Both the position numbers and the translations under genes were made by a program. Below are positions 8,671-16,635 of a stretch of 20,289 nucleotides of DNA, one piece after another (position 1 is the stretch's first letter; every line of letters starts with the position of its first letter). Origin of the DNA: Prevotellaceae bacterium UBA1746 (GTDB taxonomy: Bacteria; Bacteroidota; Bacteroidia; Bacteroidales; Bacteroidaceae); the NCBI GenBank assembly GCA_905369775.1, contig CAJPJR010000034.1:1-20289 (forward strand), read 5' to 3'. The notes under the pieces were generated by a model that was not told the origin of the DNA, made no database searches, and worked only from the letters and a program-made list of their open reading frames with translations.

Positions 8671-9822
8671 CTATTCTTCCCACATGAGGTCGGACATCAC
8701 GTCGTCGGAGACGAATATCCCGGAAGCGGTGAGTCGGAGGTGATTGTCGGCATCTAATTCCAAACGCCCCCCGTCTATATGTGGACGGGCCATGCGGAGC
8801 AATGCACTTCGGCGAGATGCCGGGACTTCTTGGAGGGAAAGGCCTTCGCAAGTGCGCAGTCGGGTGCAGATGAGTTCGTCGTAGCATTCATCTGCACTGA
8901 GCTTTTCGAGGGTGTGCGGCACATCTGTGAAGGTTTTTGCGCATCCGGCTTCCATATAGCGCCGTAAACTGTAGTCATTCACGCGTCTGCAATTTCTGCC
9001 GTCGTAGGAATGGGCTCCCGGTCCCAAACCGAGGTAGGGAATGCCGTGCCAGTAGGAGGAGTTGTGGCGCGATCGATAACCGGGACGCGCGAAGTTTGAG
9101 ATTTCATACTGTTCAAATCCGGCGCATTGTGCGGAGGCGCAGAGCATTTGGAACATGGAAAGCGAAGTTTCTTCGTCGCATTCTTTCACTGCTCCCCGTT
9201 CCCGCGCATAATATAATGGAGTTCCCTTCTCGTACATGAGGGAGTAGGCCGAAAGATGGGTGATGGGTAGTTCGAAGGCCTGGGCTAATTCCTTATTCCA
9301 ATCTGCCAATTGCTGTCCGGGTAGCCCAAAGATGAGGTCGATGCTGATGTTTTCAATTCCTTTGGTCCGTAAAATGTCGATGGCATCGAGGGCTTGTTGT
9401 GCTGTGTGCCGTCGATTGAGGAAACTAAGGCGCGTATCGTCGAAACTTTGCACGCCGAGACTGATACGGTTCACGCCGAGCTGTCGGAGGTGGGCTACTT
9501 TTTGCTGAGAGATGTCGTCGGGATTCGCTTCGAAGGTGATTTCTGCATGGGGAGATAGCACGCAGTGGCGGTGAATAGCGGAAAAAATAGATTCCATTTC
9601 CTCATCGTCGAGCTGAGAAGGGGTACCTCCTCCAAAGTAGAGCGTGGAAATGGGAGCGCCATTGTGGCGGAAAGCCAATTCTTTGGCGAGGGTGCGGACG
9701 AAAGCATCACGTTCCTCTTTGCCATGTACGGTGCTGTAGAAACTACAATAGACACACCGCTTTTCGCAAAAGGGAACGTGAATGTATAAACCTGTGGGAC
9801 TGTGTTGAGTTAGTCGATCCAT
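8671..9822 (-). CDS. hemW: HemW-type radical SAM heme chaperone
   Basis: The 383-residue protein has the radical SAM cluster motif CEKRCVYC (Cys19, Cys23, Cys26) followed by SFYS, as in HemW rather than oxygen-independent coproporphyrinogen oxidase HemN. Also present are LYFGGGTPSQL (61-71), ITFEANPDD (95-103), the SAM/substrate block RISLGVQSFDD (119-129), IDLIFGLPGQ (161-170), HNSSYW (253-258) and GLGPGAHSYDG (265-275). HemW is thought to deliver heme to membrane haem proteins, and members are often misannotated as HemN. The ATG overlaps the lysA stop by 13 bases (ATGGATCGACTAA), which implies translational coupling. It is the last gene of the leftward operon, followed by a hairpin terminator. 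No other haem gene is nearby. Confidence 0.92.
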   Translation of the reverse strand: MDRLTQHSPTGLYIHVPFCEKRCVYCSFYSTVHGKEERDAFVRTLAKELAFRHNGAPISTLYFGGGTPSQLDDEEMESIFSAIHRHCVLSPHAEITFEANPDDISQQKVAHLRQLGVNRISLGVQSFDDTRLSFLNRRHTAQQALDAIDILRTKGIENISIDLIFGLPGQQLADWNKELAQAFELPITHLSAYSLMYEKGTPLYYARERGAVKECDEETSLSMFQMLCASAQCAGFEQYEISNFARPGYRSRHNSSYWHGIPYLGLGPGAHSYDGRNCRRVNDYSLRRYMEAGCAKTFTDVPHTLEKLSADECYDELICTRLRTCEGLSLQEVPASRRSALLRMARPHIDGGRLELDADNHLRLTASGIFVSDDVMSDLMWEE

Positions 9823-10949
9823 GATTCCGGTAATTGCCGGCAGTTGTAGCTCGATGCCATGATTTCGCCGTAGGCACCCGCACTTTTGAATGCAATGAGG
9901 TCGCCGCGTTGCGGAGAAGGCATGGTATAGTCGGAAAGAAACACGTCGCTGCTTTCACAGATGGGACCTACGATGTCAAAGCGGGCGCTGGGGGCTTCGG
10001 GGTGCGAAAGATTGCGTGCTTGGTGTGCGCTTCCGTAGAGAGCGGGGCGCAGTAAATCACTCATTCCTGCGTCGACGATGACGAAATCTTTTTTGTGTCC
10101 GTGCTTAACGTAGAGTACTCGGCTGATGAGCGCCCCACATTGTGCGACAACGGAGCGGCCGAGCTCAAAATGTACCTGTTGCCCGTCTCTTAGTTCGAGA
10201 TGGTCCTTGAATATGCGGAAATAGCTTTCAAAATCGGGGATGGGGTTCGCCTCCGGTTGCGCGTAATCTACGCCTAAGCCCCCGCCGACGTTGATGCTCT
10301 CGGTTTTTATGCCCGCAGCATCGAGACGGTTCTGCAATTCGTTGACACGTTGTGCCAATTGTTCGAAGGGTTCGAGGTCGGTTATCTGGCTGCCGATGTG
10401 AAAATGCAGGCCAACATAGCGCACAGCCGGCAATTCTTGGGCACGATGTATGGCAGGTAGCATGTCTTCCATCGCCAAACCGAATTTGTTCTCGTTGAGC
10501 CCGGTGGTGATCTTCGCATGGGTGTGCGCATCGACGTTGGGATTGATGCGAAAGGCCACATTGGCGATTTTCCCTCTCGCAGAAGCCAGCGCATTGATGA
10601 CTTCCAGTTCGGGAAGACTCTCTACGTTGAAGCAACTGATCCCCAATTCAAGCGCAATCTCTATTTCTCTATCTGATTTTCCCACTCCGGCGAACACAAT
10701 ATCCGAAGGAGAGAAACCACAGGTCGCGGCACGCTCTATTTCGCCTCCGCTTACGCAGTCCGCTCCGAGGCCGGATTCAGAAATGATGCGCAACACGCCC
10801 GGTGTGGCGCAGGCTTTCACAGCGTAGTGTACGTGAAAGTGCGGAGTATCGGCTGTGGCATCACGAATGGCGGAAAGAGTTTGACGAAGTAGGGCTGAAT
10901 CGTAAGTGTAGAAGGGAGTGCGGCGTGTAGAAAAGCGCTTCAAGTCCAT
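9810..10949 (-). CDS. lysA: Diaminopimelate decarboxylase
   Basis: This 379-residue fold-type III PLP enzyme converts meso-diaminopimelate to L-lysine and CO2, the last step of lysine synthesis. The PLP lysine is Lys45 in HYAVKAC. His184 lies in FHIGSQ, the glycine-rich phosphate-binding loop is GGGLGVDY (222-229), and the catalytic Cys331 lies in CESSD, with YG of SAGAYG at about 360. The motif usually written EPGRS reads ELGRS here (262-266). From memory this Leu also occurs in other Bacteroidales LysA, so it is probably a lineage trait and not a defect. It follows lysC after 66 bases containing a hairpin. There is no room for an independent promoter, so expression should come from lysC readthrough. 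It overlaps hemW by 13 bases. Confidence 0.95.
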   Translation of the reverse strand: MDLKRFSTRRTPFYTYDSALLRQTLSAIRDATADTPHFHVHYAVKACATPGVLRIISESGLGADCVSGGEIERAATCGFSPSDIVFAGVGKSDREIEIALELGISCFNVESLPELEVINALASARGKIANVAFRINPNVDAHTHAKITTGLNENKFGLAMEDMLPAIHRAQELPAVRYVGLHFHIGSQITDLEPFEQLAQRVNELQNRLDAAGIKTESINVGGGLGVDYAQPEANPIPDFESYFRIFKDHLELRDGQQVHFELGRSVVAQCGALISRVLYVKHGHKKDFVIVDAGMSDLLRPALYGSAHQARNLSHPEAPSARFDIVGPICESSDVFLSDYTMPSPQRGDLIAFKSAGAYGEIMASSYNCRQLPESWID

Positions 10950-10975
10950 AGGGAAGTGCGTTAGAATGAAAAGGC

Positions 10976-10999
10976 CGGCGCACCGAAATCGATGCGCCG
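10976..10999 (-). terminator. Terminator or attenuator hairpin between lysC and lysA
   Basis: On the minus strand the stem CGGCGCA...TGCGCCG (7 bp, loop closed by a further C-G pair) is followed by GCC, TTTT and CATTCT. It looks like an intrinsic terminator after lysC, but lysA starts only about 26 bases later with no promoter between. It may therefore act as a partial terminator or mRNA processing site that lowers lysA and hemW expression relative to lysC. Confidence 0.5.
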
Positions 11000-11015
11000 C
11001 GATGAAATGAGTTTC

Positions 11016-12332
11016 TTATTTGAAGAGTCTTTGTTGTAATGCCTGCAGGGCGGCTTGTTTGTCGTCCATGCTCACCAAAAAAGAGATGTTGTGATCTGAA
11101 CCGCCGTAGCTAATCATACGAACCGGTATGTCTTTCAAGGCCATAGTTGCCTCACTTTCGAAGCCTTCATTGCTCCAACGCAGATCGCCCACCACACAAA
11201 TGATGCACATGTTCTCGTCTACCACAACGGTGCCCACTTCTTTGAGCTCGTCGACGATGGCTGCGAGCCGACTTGTATTGTCTATGCTCAACGAAACGCC
11301 TACTTCGCTGGTCGTGATCATGTCGATTGGGGTGTGATACTTGTCGAAGACATTGAACACCTTGCACATAAAGCCGCAAGCCAGGAGCATGCGCGAGCTT
11401 ACGATCTTGATTGCCGTGATATTGTCCTTTGCGGCAACTGCTTTAATCCCGCCGGTTTCCATTTCATTGTTGATGAGTGTGCCGGGGGCCGAAGGATCGA
11501 GAGTATTCTTGAGGCGAACGGGGACGCCTGCGTAACGTGCCGGTTGAACGCAGGTGGGGTGAAGGATTTTAGCTCCGAAATAGGCCAATTCGGCGGCTTC
11601 TTCGAAATTGAGCTGGCGCACAGGCGTTGTTCCCTCCACAAAGCGTGGGTCGTTGTTGTGCATTCCGTCGATGTCTGTCCAGATCTGGATTTCGTCGGCA
11701 CGAACAGCGGCGCCGATCAGCGAAGCTGTGTAGTCAGAACCACCGCGTTGCAGATTCGATACTTCCCCGTCTGCGTCTCGACAGATGAAGCCTTGTGTGA
11801 TATAAATGTCGTAACCGGGATGCTCACGGCGGAGTTCGTCAAGATGCTCACGGATGTAAGCTGTGTCAGGTTCCCCGTTGCGATCCAAACGCATGTAGTC
11901 TAAAGCCGGAAGCAGCACCGCTTTGATGCCTTGTTCCTTGAGATACTCCGTAACCATGTTGGTACTCATGATTTCTCCTTTGGAGAGAATCTCTTTTTCT
12001 ACCACTTCGTCGAATTCGCGTGTGCGATAATCGTGAAGTTCCAGGAAGATTTCGTCGAGTAGGTGGCGCACACGATCTTGTGTATCGCTCTTTTCGAAGA
12101 GTTCCGGCAGGTGACGGCGATAGGTGTTGTGGAGAAGGTTGATCACATTGCTGGCGCCTTCGGGATTGGCTTTGCTGAAATAGTCAGCGATCTCCACCAA
12201 ACTATTGGTGGTGCCGCTCATGGCCGAGAGTACTACGATTTTGGGCTCGCCGTCTTCGGTGATCAGTCGGCACACGTCCTTCATGCGTTCGGGAGTGCCC
12301 ACTGAGGTGCCACCAAACTTGTAGATTTTCAT
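11016..12332 (-). CDS. lysC: Aspartate kinase (lysine/DAP-branch, ACT-domain regulated)
   Basis: This 438-residue enzyme phosphorylates aspartate, committing it to lysine, diaminopimelate, threonine and methionine synthesis. The kinase domain opens with KFGGTSVG (5-12) and includes QRGGSDYTA (195-203), WTDIDGMHNNDPR (218-230) and EEAAELAYFGAKILHP (244-259). The C-terminal part, from about 305, holds tandem ACT domains with TTSEVGVSLSIDNT (340-353), the region that binds lysine in E. coli LysC. Monofunctional: no homoserine dehydrogenase domain. It starts 19 bases after the ftsE-like stop and precedes lysA. Feedback by lysine is expected from the ACT domains but is not demonstrated. Confidence 0.95.
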   Translation of the reverse strand: MKIYKFGGTSVGTPERMKDVCRLITEDGEPKIVVLSAMSGTTNSLVEIADYFSKANPEGASNVINLLHNTYRRHLPELFEKSDTQDRVRHLLDEIFLELHDYRTREFDEVVEKEILSKGEIMSTNMVTEYLKEQGIKAVLLPALDYMRLDRNGEPDTAYIREHLDELRREHPGYDIYITQGFICRDADGEVSNLQRGGSDYTASLIGAAVRADEIQIWTDIDGMHNNDPRFVEGTTPVRQLNFEEAAELAYFGAKILHPTCVQPARYAGVPVRLKNTLDPSAPGTLINNEMETGGIKAVAAKDNITAIKIVSSRMLLACGFMCKVFNVFDKYHTPIDMITTSEVGVSLSIDNTSRLAAIVDELKEVGTVVVDENMCIICVVGDLRWSNEGFESEATMALKDIPVRMISYGGSDHNISFLVSMDDKQAALQALQQRLFK

Positions 12333-12351
12333 GCTTATGTTGCGTTAAGGG

Positions 12352-13077
12352 TCAATAGAGTTGTTGTTGGAGATCGAGGATCGGAGGGGCGACGGTCGGA
12401 CCTATATTATATTGTGCCGAAATGTCCGTTATCTTACCCTCGGCACACTGGATTACTCGACCCGGATAGCGTGTCAGGAAACCGGCATTGTGGGTTACCA
12501 TCACAACGGCCGTACCTGCTGTGTTGAGTGCGCGGAGCAATTCCATGATTTGCGTACCGGTCTCTTGATCTAAGTTACCCGTCGGCTCATCGGCCAGGAT
12601 CAATTTCGGATGGTTGAGGAGTGCGCGCGCGATACCCACGCGTTGACGTTCGCCACCCGAAAGTTCATGAGGATAGCGTCGACGTTTATCCGCCATACCG
12701 ACTTGTTCCAGCACTTCGACGATACGTTTTCGGCGCTCTTTCGCATCTTTCCATTCCGTGGCGCGCAGAGCGAAGTCTAAATTGTATTCTACGTCTTTGT
12801 GTGCCAGGAAAAGACTTTCTTGAAACACGATGCCCAGTTGTCTGCGGAGGGCTTGCACTACTTTGGCACGTGCTTTTTTCAGATCGCACCCGAGCACATT
12901 GAGACGCTCGCCCTTGCTTTCCAATTCGCCGTAGAGCATTTTGAGTAACGTGCTTTTTCCACTGCCCACGCGGCCAATGACGTAAACAAAATCCGATTCG
13001 TTTACGCTGAGATGCATGTTGTCCAGTATCGTACGTCCGTCAATGAATACTTTTGCGTTGTGAAGGTCTATGAGCAT
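12352..13077 (-). CDS. ftsE: FtsE-like ABC transporter ATP-binding protein
   Basis: The 241-residue ATPase has a Walker A motif GRVGSGKST (35-43), Q-loop Gln86 in FQES, signature LSGGERQRVGIARALL (139-154), Walker B LILADEPT with Glu164, and H-loop His196 in VTHN. Overall it resembles FtsE, which with FtsX regulates peptidoglycan hydrolases at the division septum. No FtsX-type membrane partner is adjacent. Bacteroidales often keep this gene next to aspartate kinase, away from ftsX. The residues after about 220 (SAQYNIGPTVAPP...) are a short non-canonical tail. Alternatives are LolD-like or MacB-like ATPases. First gene of the operon, with a 19-base gap to lysC. Confidence 0.78.
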   Translation of the reverse strand: MLIDLHNAKVFIDGRTILDNMHLSVNESDFVYVIGRVGSGKSTLLKMLYGELESKGERLNVLGCDLKKARAKVVQALRRQLGIVFQESLFLAHKDVEYNLDFALRATEWKDAKERRKRIVEVLEQVGMADKRRRYPHELSGGERQRVGIARALLNHPKLILADEPTGNLDQETGTQIMELLRALNTAGTAVVMVTHNAGFLTRYPGRVIQCAEGKITDISAQYNIGPTVAPPILDLQQQLY

Positions 13078-13093
13078 GCCGAAGATCTATGAT

Positions 13094-13132
13094 GTTGCAA
13101 CGGAGCGACCGCCCGAAATTTCCTTCCGCAAC
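13094..13132 (-). other. Possible leader hairpin before the ftsE-like gene
   Basis: In the minus-strand transcript GTTGCGGA (13125-13132) can pair with TCCG and CAAC (13094-13104), leaving a 3-base bulge. The hairpin would end about 17 bases before the start codon. Pairing is modest and I cannot assign a class. It could influence translation of the operon. Confidence 0.25.
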
Positions 13133-13187
13133 TTGCCTATTGGGCGTCGAATGGAAATAACCGGTGCCGATCTGCTTACAATTGCTG

Positions 13188-13195
13188 CAAAAATA
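13188..13195 (-). promoter_or_regulatory. -7 promoter element for the ftsE-lysC-lysA-hemW operon
   Basis: The minus strand reads TATTTTTG, an exact TAnnTTTG match, in the 226-base gap between folC and the ftsE-like gene. It gives a leader of about 105 nt. No clear -33 element is present. Confidence 0.45.
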
Positions 13196-13303
13196 GCCAT
13201 TATCTTCGACATATCCGTGTGTACGAGTCTTTTGTTTTGCGAAAACACGCGAAATGTGATAAGGGCCTCCGCTCGTTGGGGAGCAAAAGTGCGCGCGCCA
13301 ATC

Positions 13304-14599
13304 TCAATCGACGGTGGGCGATGTGTGTTTGAGCCAATCGGCTACGACAAACGAGCTGCCTCCCACGAAAATTGTGTCGTCCTCTTGGGCTGACTTGAGG
13401 GCGGATTGCACCGCTTCCGGAACATGGGAATAGACGGTGCCCGATAGTCCAAAGGATGCGGCGGCCTGTCGGAGTTGCTCTGCGGGTAAAGCACGTTTGA
13501 TTTCCGCATTTGTAAAATAGTAGGTCGCGGATTTAGGGAGTAGTGGGAGTATTTCTGTTAAATCCTTGTCTGCACAGACACCAATTACGAGATGTAGTGG
13601 AGAGTGCAGGGATTCTAATTGCGGAGTGAGGCTACTCCATGCATCAGCATTGTGCCCGGTGTCTAAAATCAGGCGAGGATGCGTTAGAGTTTCCTGCCAT
13701 CTTCCGCACAGTCCGGTACTTTCTATTACTTGGGAAAATGCTTTTTGGACAATTTCTGGCGATATCTTCTGAAATACGTCCTTCGGTAAGTGAGCTATCG
13801 CTGAAAGTAAGGTGCGAGTATTGTATATCTGGTAGGCACCGCCCAGTTCCCCCACGACTGCTCCCCAGTCTTTAGTTATATAGTGGTATTTCCCGTCCAC
13901 ATATTCGGCTTCCACTACTCTACTCTCTTCTTCCGACCAGAAGATGGGGGCATTGACCGAAGCGGCCGCCTGCGCAAAAACTTTACGCGTGCCGGGTGTC
14001 GTTTGCCCCACCACAACAGGAATGCCCGGTTTGATGATTCCCGCTTTCTCCGCCGCGATTTTCTCAAGACTGTCCCCGAGAAATTGCGTGTGGTCGAGTG
14101 AGATGTTGGTAATGACACACAGTTCCGGCGAAATGATGTTCGTGCAGTCCAGTCTTCCGCCCATTCCTACTTCGATTACGGCAAAATCCACTTCTTCCTC
14201 GGCAAAGTAGGCGAAAGCCAAGGCCGTTGTGAGTTCAAAAAAGGAAGGGGCCAGCGGTTCGAAGAAGGAACGTTCTTGTTCCACGAAGTCGACGACGCGT
14301 TGGCGCGGGATGGGGCGACCATTCACGCGGATGCGTTCGCGGAAGTCGACGAGGTGGGGCGAGGTGTAGAGGCCTACACGATAGCCAAGCCCTTGAAGCA
14401 GCGCCGCCAGCGTGTGTGAGGTCGAGCCTTTCCCGTTGGTGCCCGCAACGTGGAGGCTGCGGAACTTGCGGTGCGGGTGTCCGAAATGTTCGTCGAGGAC
14501 GTGCGAGGTGGAAAGCCCGGCCTTATAAGCACCTGCCCCGATGTTTTGAAACAACGGGGCAGCGTGATAGAGATAATTGAGGGTCTCTTCGTAGGTCAT
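13304..14599 (-). CDS. folC: Bifunctional dihydrofolate synthase / folylpolyglutamate synthase
   Basis: The 431-residue Mur-ligase-family enzyme adds glutamate to dihydropteroate and then extends the polyglutamate tail of folates in the cytoplasm. The ATP-binding P-loop is GTNGKGST (53-60), with TSPHLVDFRERI (79-90), the metal/omega-loop block VIEVGMGGRLDCTN (141-154), ISLDHTQFLG (166-175) and AAEKAGIIKPG, with Lys185 at the position of the carbamylated lysine of the family. The C-terminal domain contains LDTGHNADA, which binds ATP and folate in relatives. It starts two bases after the dnaJ stop, so translation is almost certainly coupled to the grpE-dnaJ transcript. No clear terminator was seen after its stop. 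Confidence 0.94.
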   Translation of the reverse strand: MTYEETLNYLYHAAPLFQNIGAGAYKAGLSTSHVLDEHFGHPHRKFRSLHVAGTNGKGSTSHTLAALLQGLGYRVGLYTSPHLVDFRERIRVNGRPIPRQRVVDFVEQERSFFEPLAPSFFELTTALAFAYFAEEEVDFAVIEVGMGGRLDCTNIISPELCVITNISLDHTQFLGDSLEKIAAEKAGIIKPGIPVVVGQTTPGTRKVFAQAAASVNAPIFWSEEESRVVEAEYVDGKYHYITKDWGAVVGELGGAYQIYNTRTLLSAIAHLPKDVFQKISPEIVQKAFSQVIESTGLCGRWQETLTHPRLILDTGHNADAWSSLTPQLESLHSPLHLVIGVCADKDLTEILPLLPKSATYYFTNAEIKRALPAEQLRQAAASFGLSGTVYSHVPEAVQSALKSAQEDDTIFVGGSSFVVADWLKHTSPTVD

Positions 14600-14601
14600 A
14601 A

Positions 14602-15762
14602 TCAGCTGAAATAGGAGCGGAACGATTGGAAAATCTTGTCCTTGATGCTCTTGTTTGGCTTCAGGTTGTCGCTGTCTTTCATCTGCTCAAAGGCTTTCTT
14701 CTCGTCTGCCGAGAGAGTTTCGGGTACATAGACGCTCACATTGATCACAATGTCGCCGCGTCCGTAGCCATATCCTTGCAGAGCAGGCAAGCCTTTGCTG
14801 CGCAAGCGCATGCGTGTGCCGGGCTGAGTGCCGGGTTTAATGTGTACGCGTGCCTTGCCTTCGAGGGTGGGCACTTCGACCGTGTCGCCCAATGCTGCCT
14901 GACTCACGGTGAGCAGCAGGTTGTAAATCAGATCATTGTCGTCGCGGATGAAGTGTTCGTGAGGAATCTCCTCAATGAGCACCTGAATATCGCCGGGCAC
15001 ACCGTTGTGCTTGGCAGCGTGGCCCTTTCCGGGGACGTTGAGCACCATGCCCTCGGCTACACCTGCCGGAATGTTGACTTCCACGACCTCTTCGCCCTGG
15101 ACTGTTCCCTCGCCGTGGCACTTTGTGCAGGGATGAGTGATGATTTTTCCCTCGCCGTGGCACGTGGGACAAGCCACTTGTTGCTGAACGGTGCCGAAGA
15201 TGCTGCGAGCGTTGCGCACCACATAGCCCGATCCGTGACAGGTGGAGCAGGTTTCTGCGGCATGTCCCGCTTCGCTGCCACTGCCGTGGCACGCATCGCA
15301 GGTCACTTGCTTCTTAATTTTGAATTTCTTGGTCACACCCGTGGCGATCTCCTCGAGTGTGAGGCGGGTTTTAAGCCGCAGGTCGCCGCCGCGATATTGT
15401 TGCGGAGCCGGCTCCTCGGCACCAAAACCGCCGAAACCGCCGAAACCGCCGCCCATTCCACCGAAAATGTCGCTGAAGTGAGAGAAGATGTCGTGGATAT
15501 CTGTGAAACCTTGGCCGCCGCCGAAGCCGCCTTGTCCGTTTACGCCCTCTTTTCCGAACTGATCGTAGCGTTGGCGCTTCTCGGGGTCGCGCAGTACTTC
15601 ATAGGCTTCTGCGGCCTCTTTGAATTTCTCCTCGGCTTCTTTGTCGCCGGGGTTTTTGTCGGGGTGATATTTCATGGCCACCTTGCGGTAAGCCTTTTTG
15701 ATTTCGGCATCGCTTGCCCCTTTGTCGACGCCTAATATTTTATAGTAATCAAGATCTGCCAT
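14602..15762 (-). CDS. dnaJ: Chaperone DnaJ (Hsp40)
   Basis: The 386-residue type I Hsp40 stimulates DnaK ATPase and hands over unfolded clients. The J-domain covers about 1-70, with HPD at 33-35. The Gly/Phe-rich linker runs about 75-115 (GGMGGGFGGFGGFG). Four zinc-binding CxxCxGxG repeats begin at Cys155, Cys172, Cys198 and Cys212 (CDACHGSG, CSTCHGSG, CPTCHGEG, CTKCHGEG). C-terminal client-binding domains follow, containing VPGKGHA and a GDIQVLI block. The frame reaches 15795, but I chose 15762 (MADLDYYKILGV) because this is the conserved start of the J-domain. It lies 175 bases after grpE and two bases before folC. I saw no promoter in the 175-base gap, so it is probably co-transcribed with grpE. 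Confidence 0.97.
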   Translation of the reverse strand: MADLDYYKILGVDKGASDAEIKKAYRKVAMKYHPDKNPGDKEAEEKFKEAAEAYEVLRDPEKRQRYDQFGKEGVNGQGGFGGGQGFTDIHDIFSHFSDIFGGMGGGFGGFGGFGAEEPAPQQYRGGDLRLKTRLTLEEIATGVTKKFKIKKQVTCDACHGSGSEAGHAAETCSTCHGSGYVVRNARSIFGTVQQQVACPTCHGEGKIITHPCTKCHGEGTVQGEEVVEVNIPAGVAEGMVLNVPGKGHAAKHNGVPGDIQVLIEEIPHEHFIRDDNDLIYNLLLTVSQAALGDTVEVPTLEGKARVHIKPGTQPGTRMRLRSKGLPALQGYGYGRGDIVINVSVYVPETLSADEKKAFEQMKDSDNLKPNKSIKDKIFQSFRSYFS

Positions 15763-15937
15763 GTTGTCGTTTGATGATGTTGTTGTGTAGCTCAATTCCT
15801 CGGTCTGCTTTTCTCAGATTGAGCAGCGCACGTCAAAAATGCCCGGAGGCACTTGTGCAGAGGGGGAATTTGACTCGGAAGTTGCGAGCGCATGAGTTGG
15901 TGTGGCGGCCTTGTTGCAGTGCAGTGGCCGACGGGGC

Positions 15938-16528
15938 TCACTGTCCCACCACAACCTTGGCGTGACGAAGCACTTTGTCGTTGAGCAGGTAGCCGGTTTG
16001 CACGCAGTCTATGACGTGGTTCTTCTTTTCCGCCTCGTCTGTGGGGAAAAGTGCCACGGCTTCGTGGTAATCGGTGTCGAAGGCGGCATTGTTCGTGTCC
16101 ATCTTCTTGAGACCTTGTTGCTCGAGGGTGCGGTGCAACTTCTGGAAGATGAGCGACAAGCCTTCGCGGAGCGTGTTCACATCGTCGCTTTGTGCCATGT
16201 TGGTCTCGGCACGTTCCATGTCATCGAGGATGGGAAGCAGCTGTTCGATCACTTTTTTTCCGCCGTTGAGCACCAAATCTGTGTGCGTGGCCATGCTATG
16301 TTTGCGGAAGTTCGCAAAGTCGGCGGCCTGACGCAGAATCTTGTCTTTCAGTTCTGCGATTTCGGCCTGAGCTGCTGCGAGTTGCTCTTCCACACCGGGA
16401 GTGGCGTCGGCAGCTTCCTGTGCTGTGTCCTCGCTCTCCGGAGTGGGGGCCTCGGTTGTGCCCTCGGTTGCGGGAATGTCTTGAACTTGTTCTTCGGTTT
16501 GAGTGGTATTGAGGTCCTTTTCTTCCAT
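15938..16528 (-). CDS. grpE: Nucleotide exchange factor GrpE
   Basis: The 196-residue protein releases ADP from DnaK, completing the Hsp70 cycle with DnaJ next door. Residues 1-47 are acidic and Thr/Glu/Pro-rich, probably disordered. The long dimerisation helix follows (VEEQLAAAQAEIAELKDKIL, ADFANFRKH), then LLPILDDMERA and the C-terminal beta domain (FDTDYHEAVAL, VIDCVQTGYLLNDKVLRHAKVVV), all diagnostic. The frame extends to 16585, but that extension is encoded inside an inverted repeat, so I take MEEKDLN at 16528 as the start. The 15-bp hairpin ends 14 bases upstream of this ATG. The ABC-F gene lies directly upstream on the same strand. Confidence 0.96.
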   Translation of the reverse strand: MEEKDLNTTQTEEQVQDIPATEGTTEAPTPESEDTAQEAADATPGVEEQLAAAQAEIAELKDKILRQAADFANFRKHSMATHTDLVLNGGKKVIEQLLPILDDMERAETNMAQSDDVNTLREGLSLIFQKLHRTLEQQGLKKMDTNNAAFDTDYHEAVALFPTDEAEKKNHVIDCVQTGYLLNDKVLRHAKVVVGQ

Positions 16529-16542
16529 AATTGTATGATTCG

Positions 16543-16586
16543 TTTGACCCTCTTTCGTGCAATTTCTGTGCCGAAAGAGGGTCAAA
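16543..16586 (-). promoter_or_regulatory. Perfect 15-bp hairpin in the grpE leader
   Basis: TTTGACCCTCTTTCG at 16543-16557 pairs perfectly with CGAAAGAGGGTCAAA at 16572-16586. GCA/TGC inside the loop can add three more pairs. On either strand the 3' arm ends in AAA, not a U-tract, so this is not a standard intrinsic terminator. It lies about 50 bases after the ABC-F stop and 14 bases before the grpE ATG. It does not match CIRCE (TTAGCACTC). It may be an operator for a heat-shock regulator, an RNA thermometer-like leader or a processing site. Confidence 0.6.
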
Positions 16587-16635
16587 GTGTCAATAGATCA
16601 ATGTGTAGTGCGATGTATTGAGGAATTTCAGTCGA

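Noticed and set aside
13233..13247. Palindrome TGTTTT-GCG-AAAACA between folC and the ftsE-like gene
   Set aside because: Six-base AT-rich arms are common by chance, it has no tract supporting termination, and it lies upstream of the -7 element without a matching second site.
13078..13303. Lysine riboswitch upstream of the lysC-containing operon
   Set aside because: The leader from the predicted promoter is only about 105 nt, too short for an L-box, and I could not find its conserved core. Only a weak bulged hairpin is visible.
14626..15735. 369-residue plus-strand open frame opposite dnaJ
   Set aside because: dnaJ is certain from its J-domain and four zinc repeats, so this frame is a shadow.
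16529..16585. N-terminal extension of GrpE starting at 16585
   Set aside because: The extension is encoded by the inverted repeat arms and does not resemble GrpE. The ATG at 16528 gives a normal acidic GrpE N-terminus.
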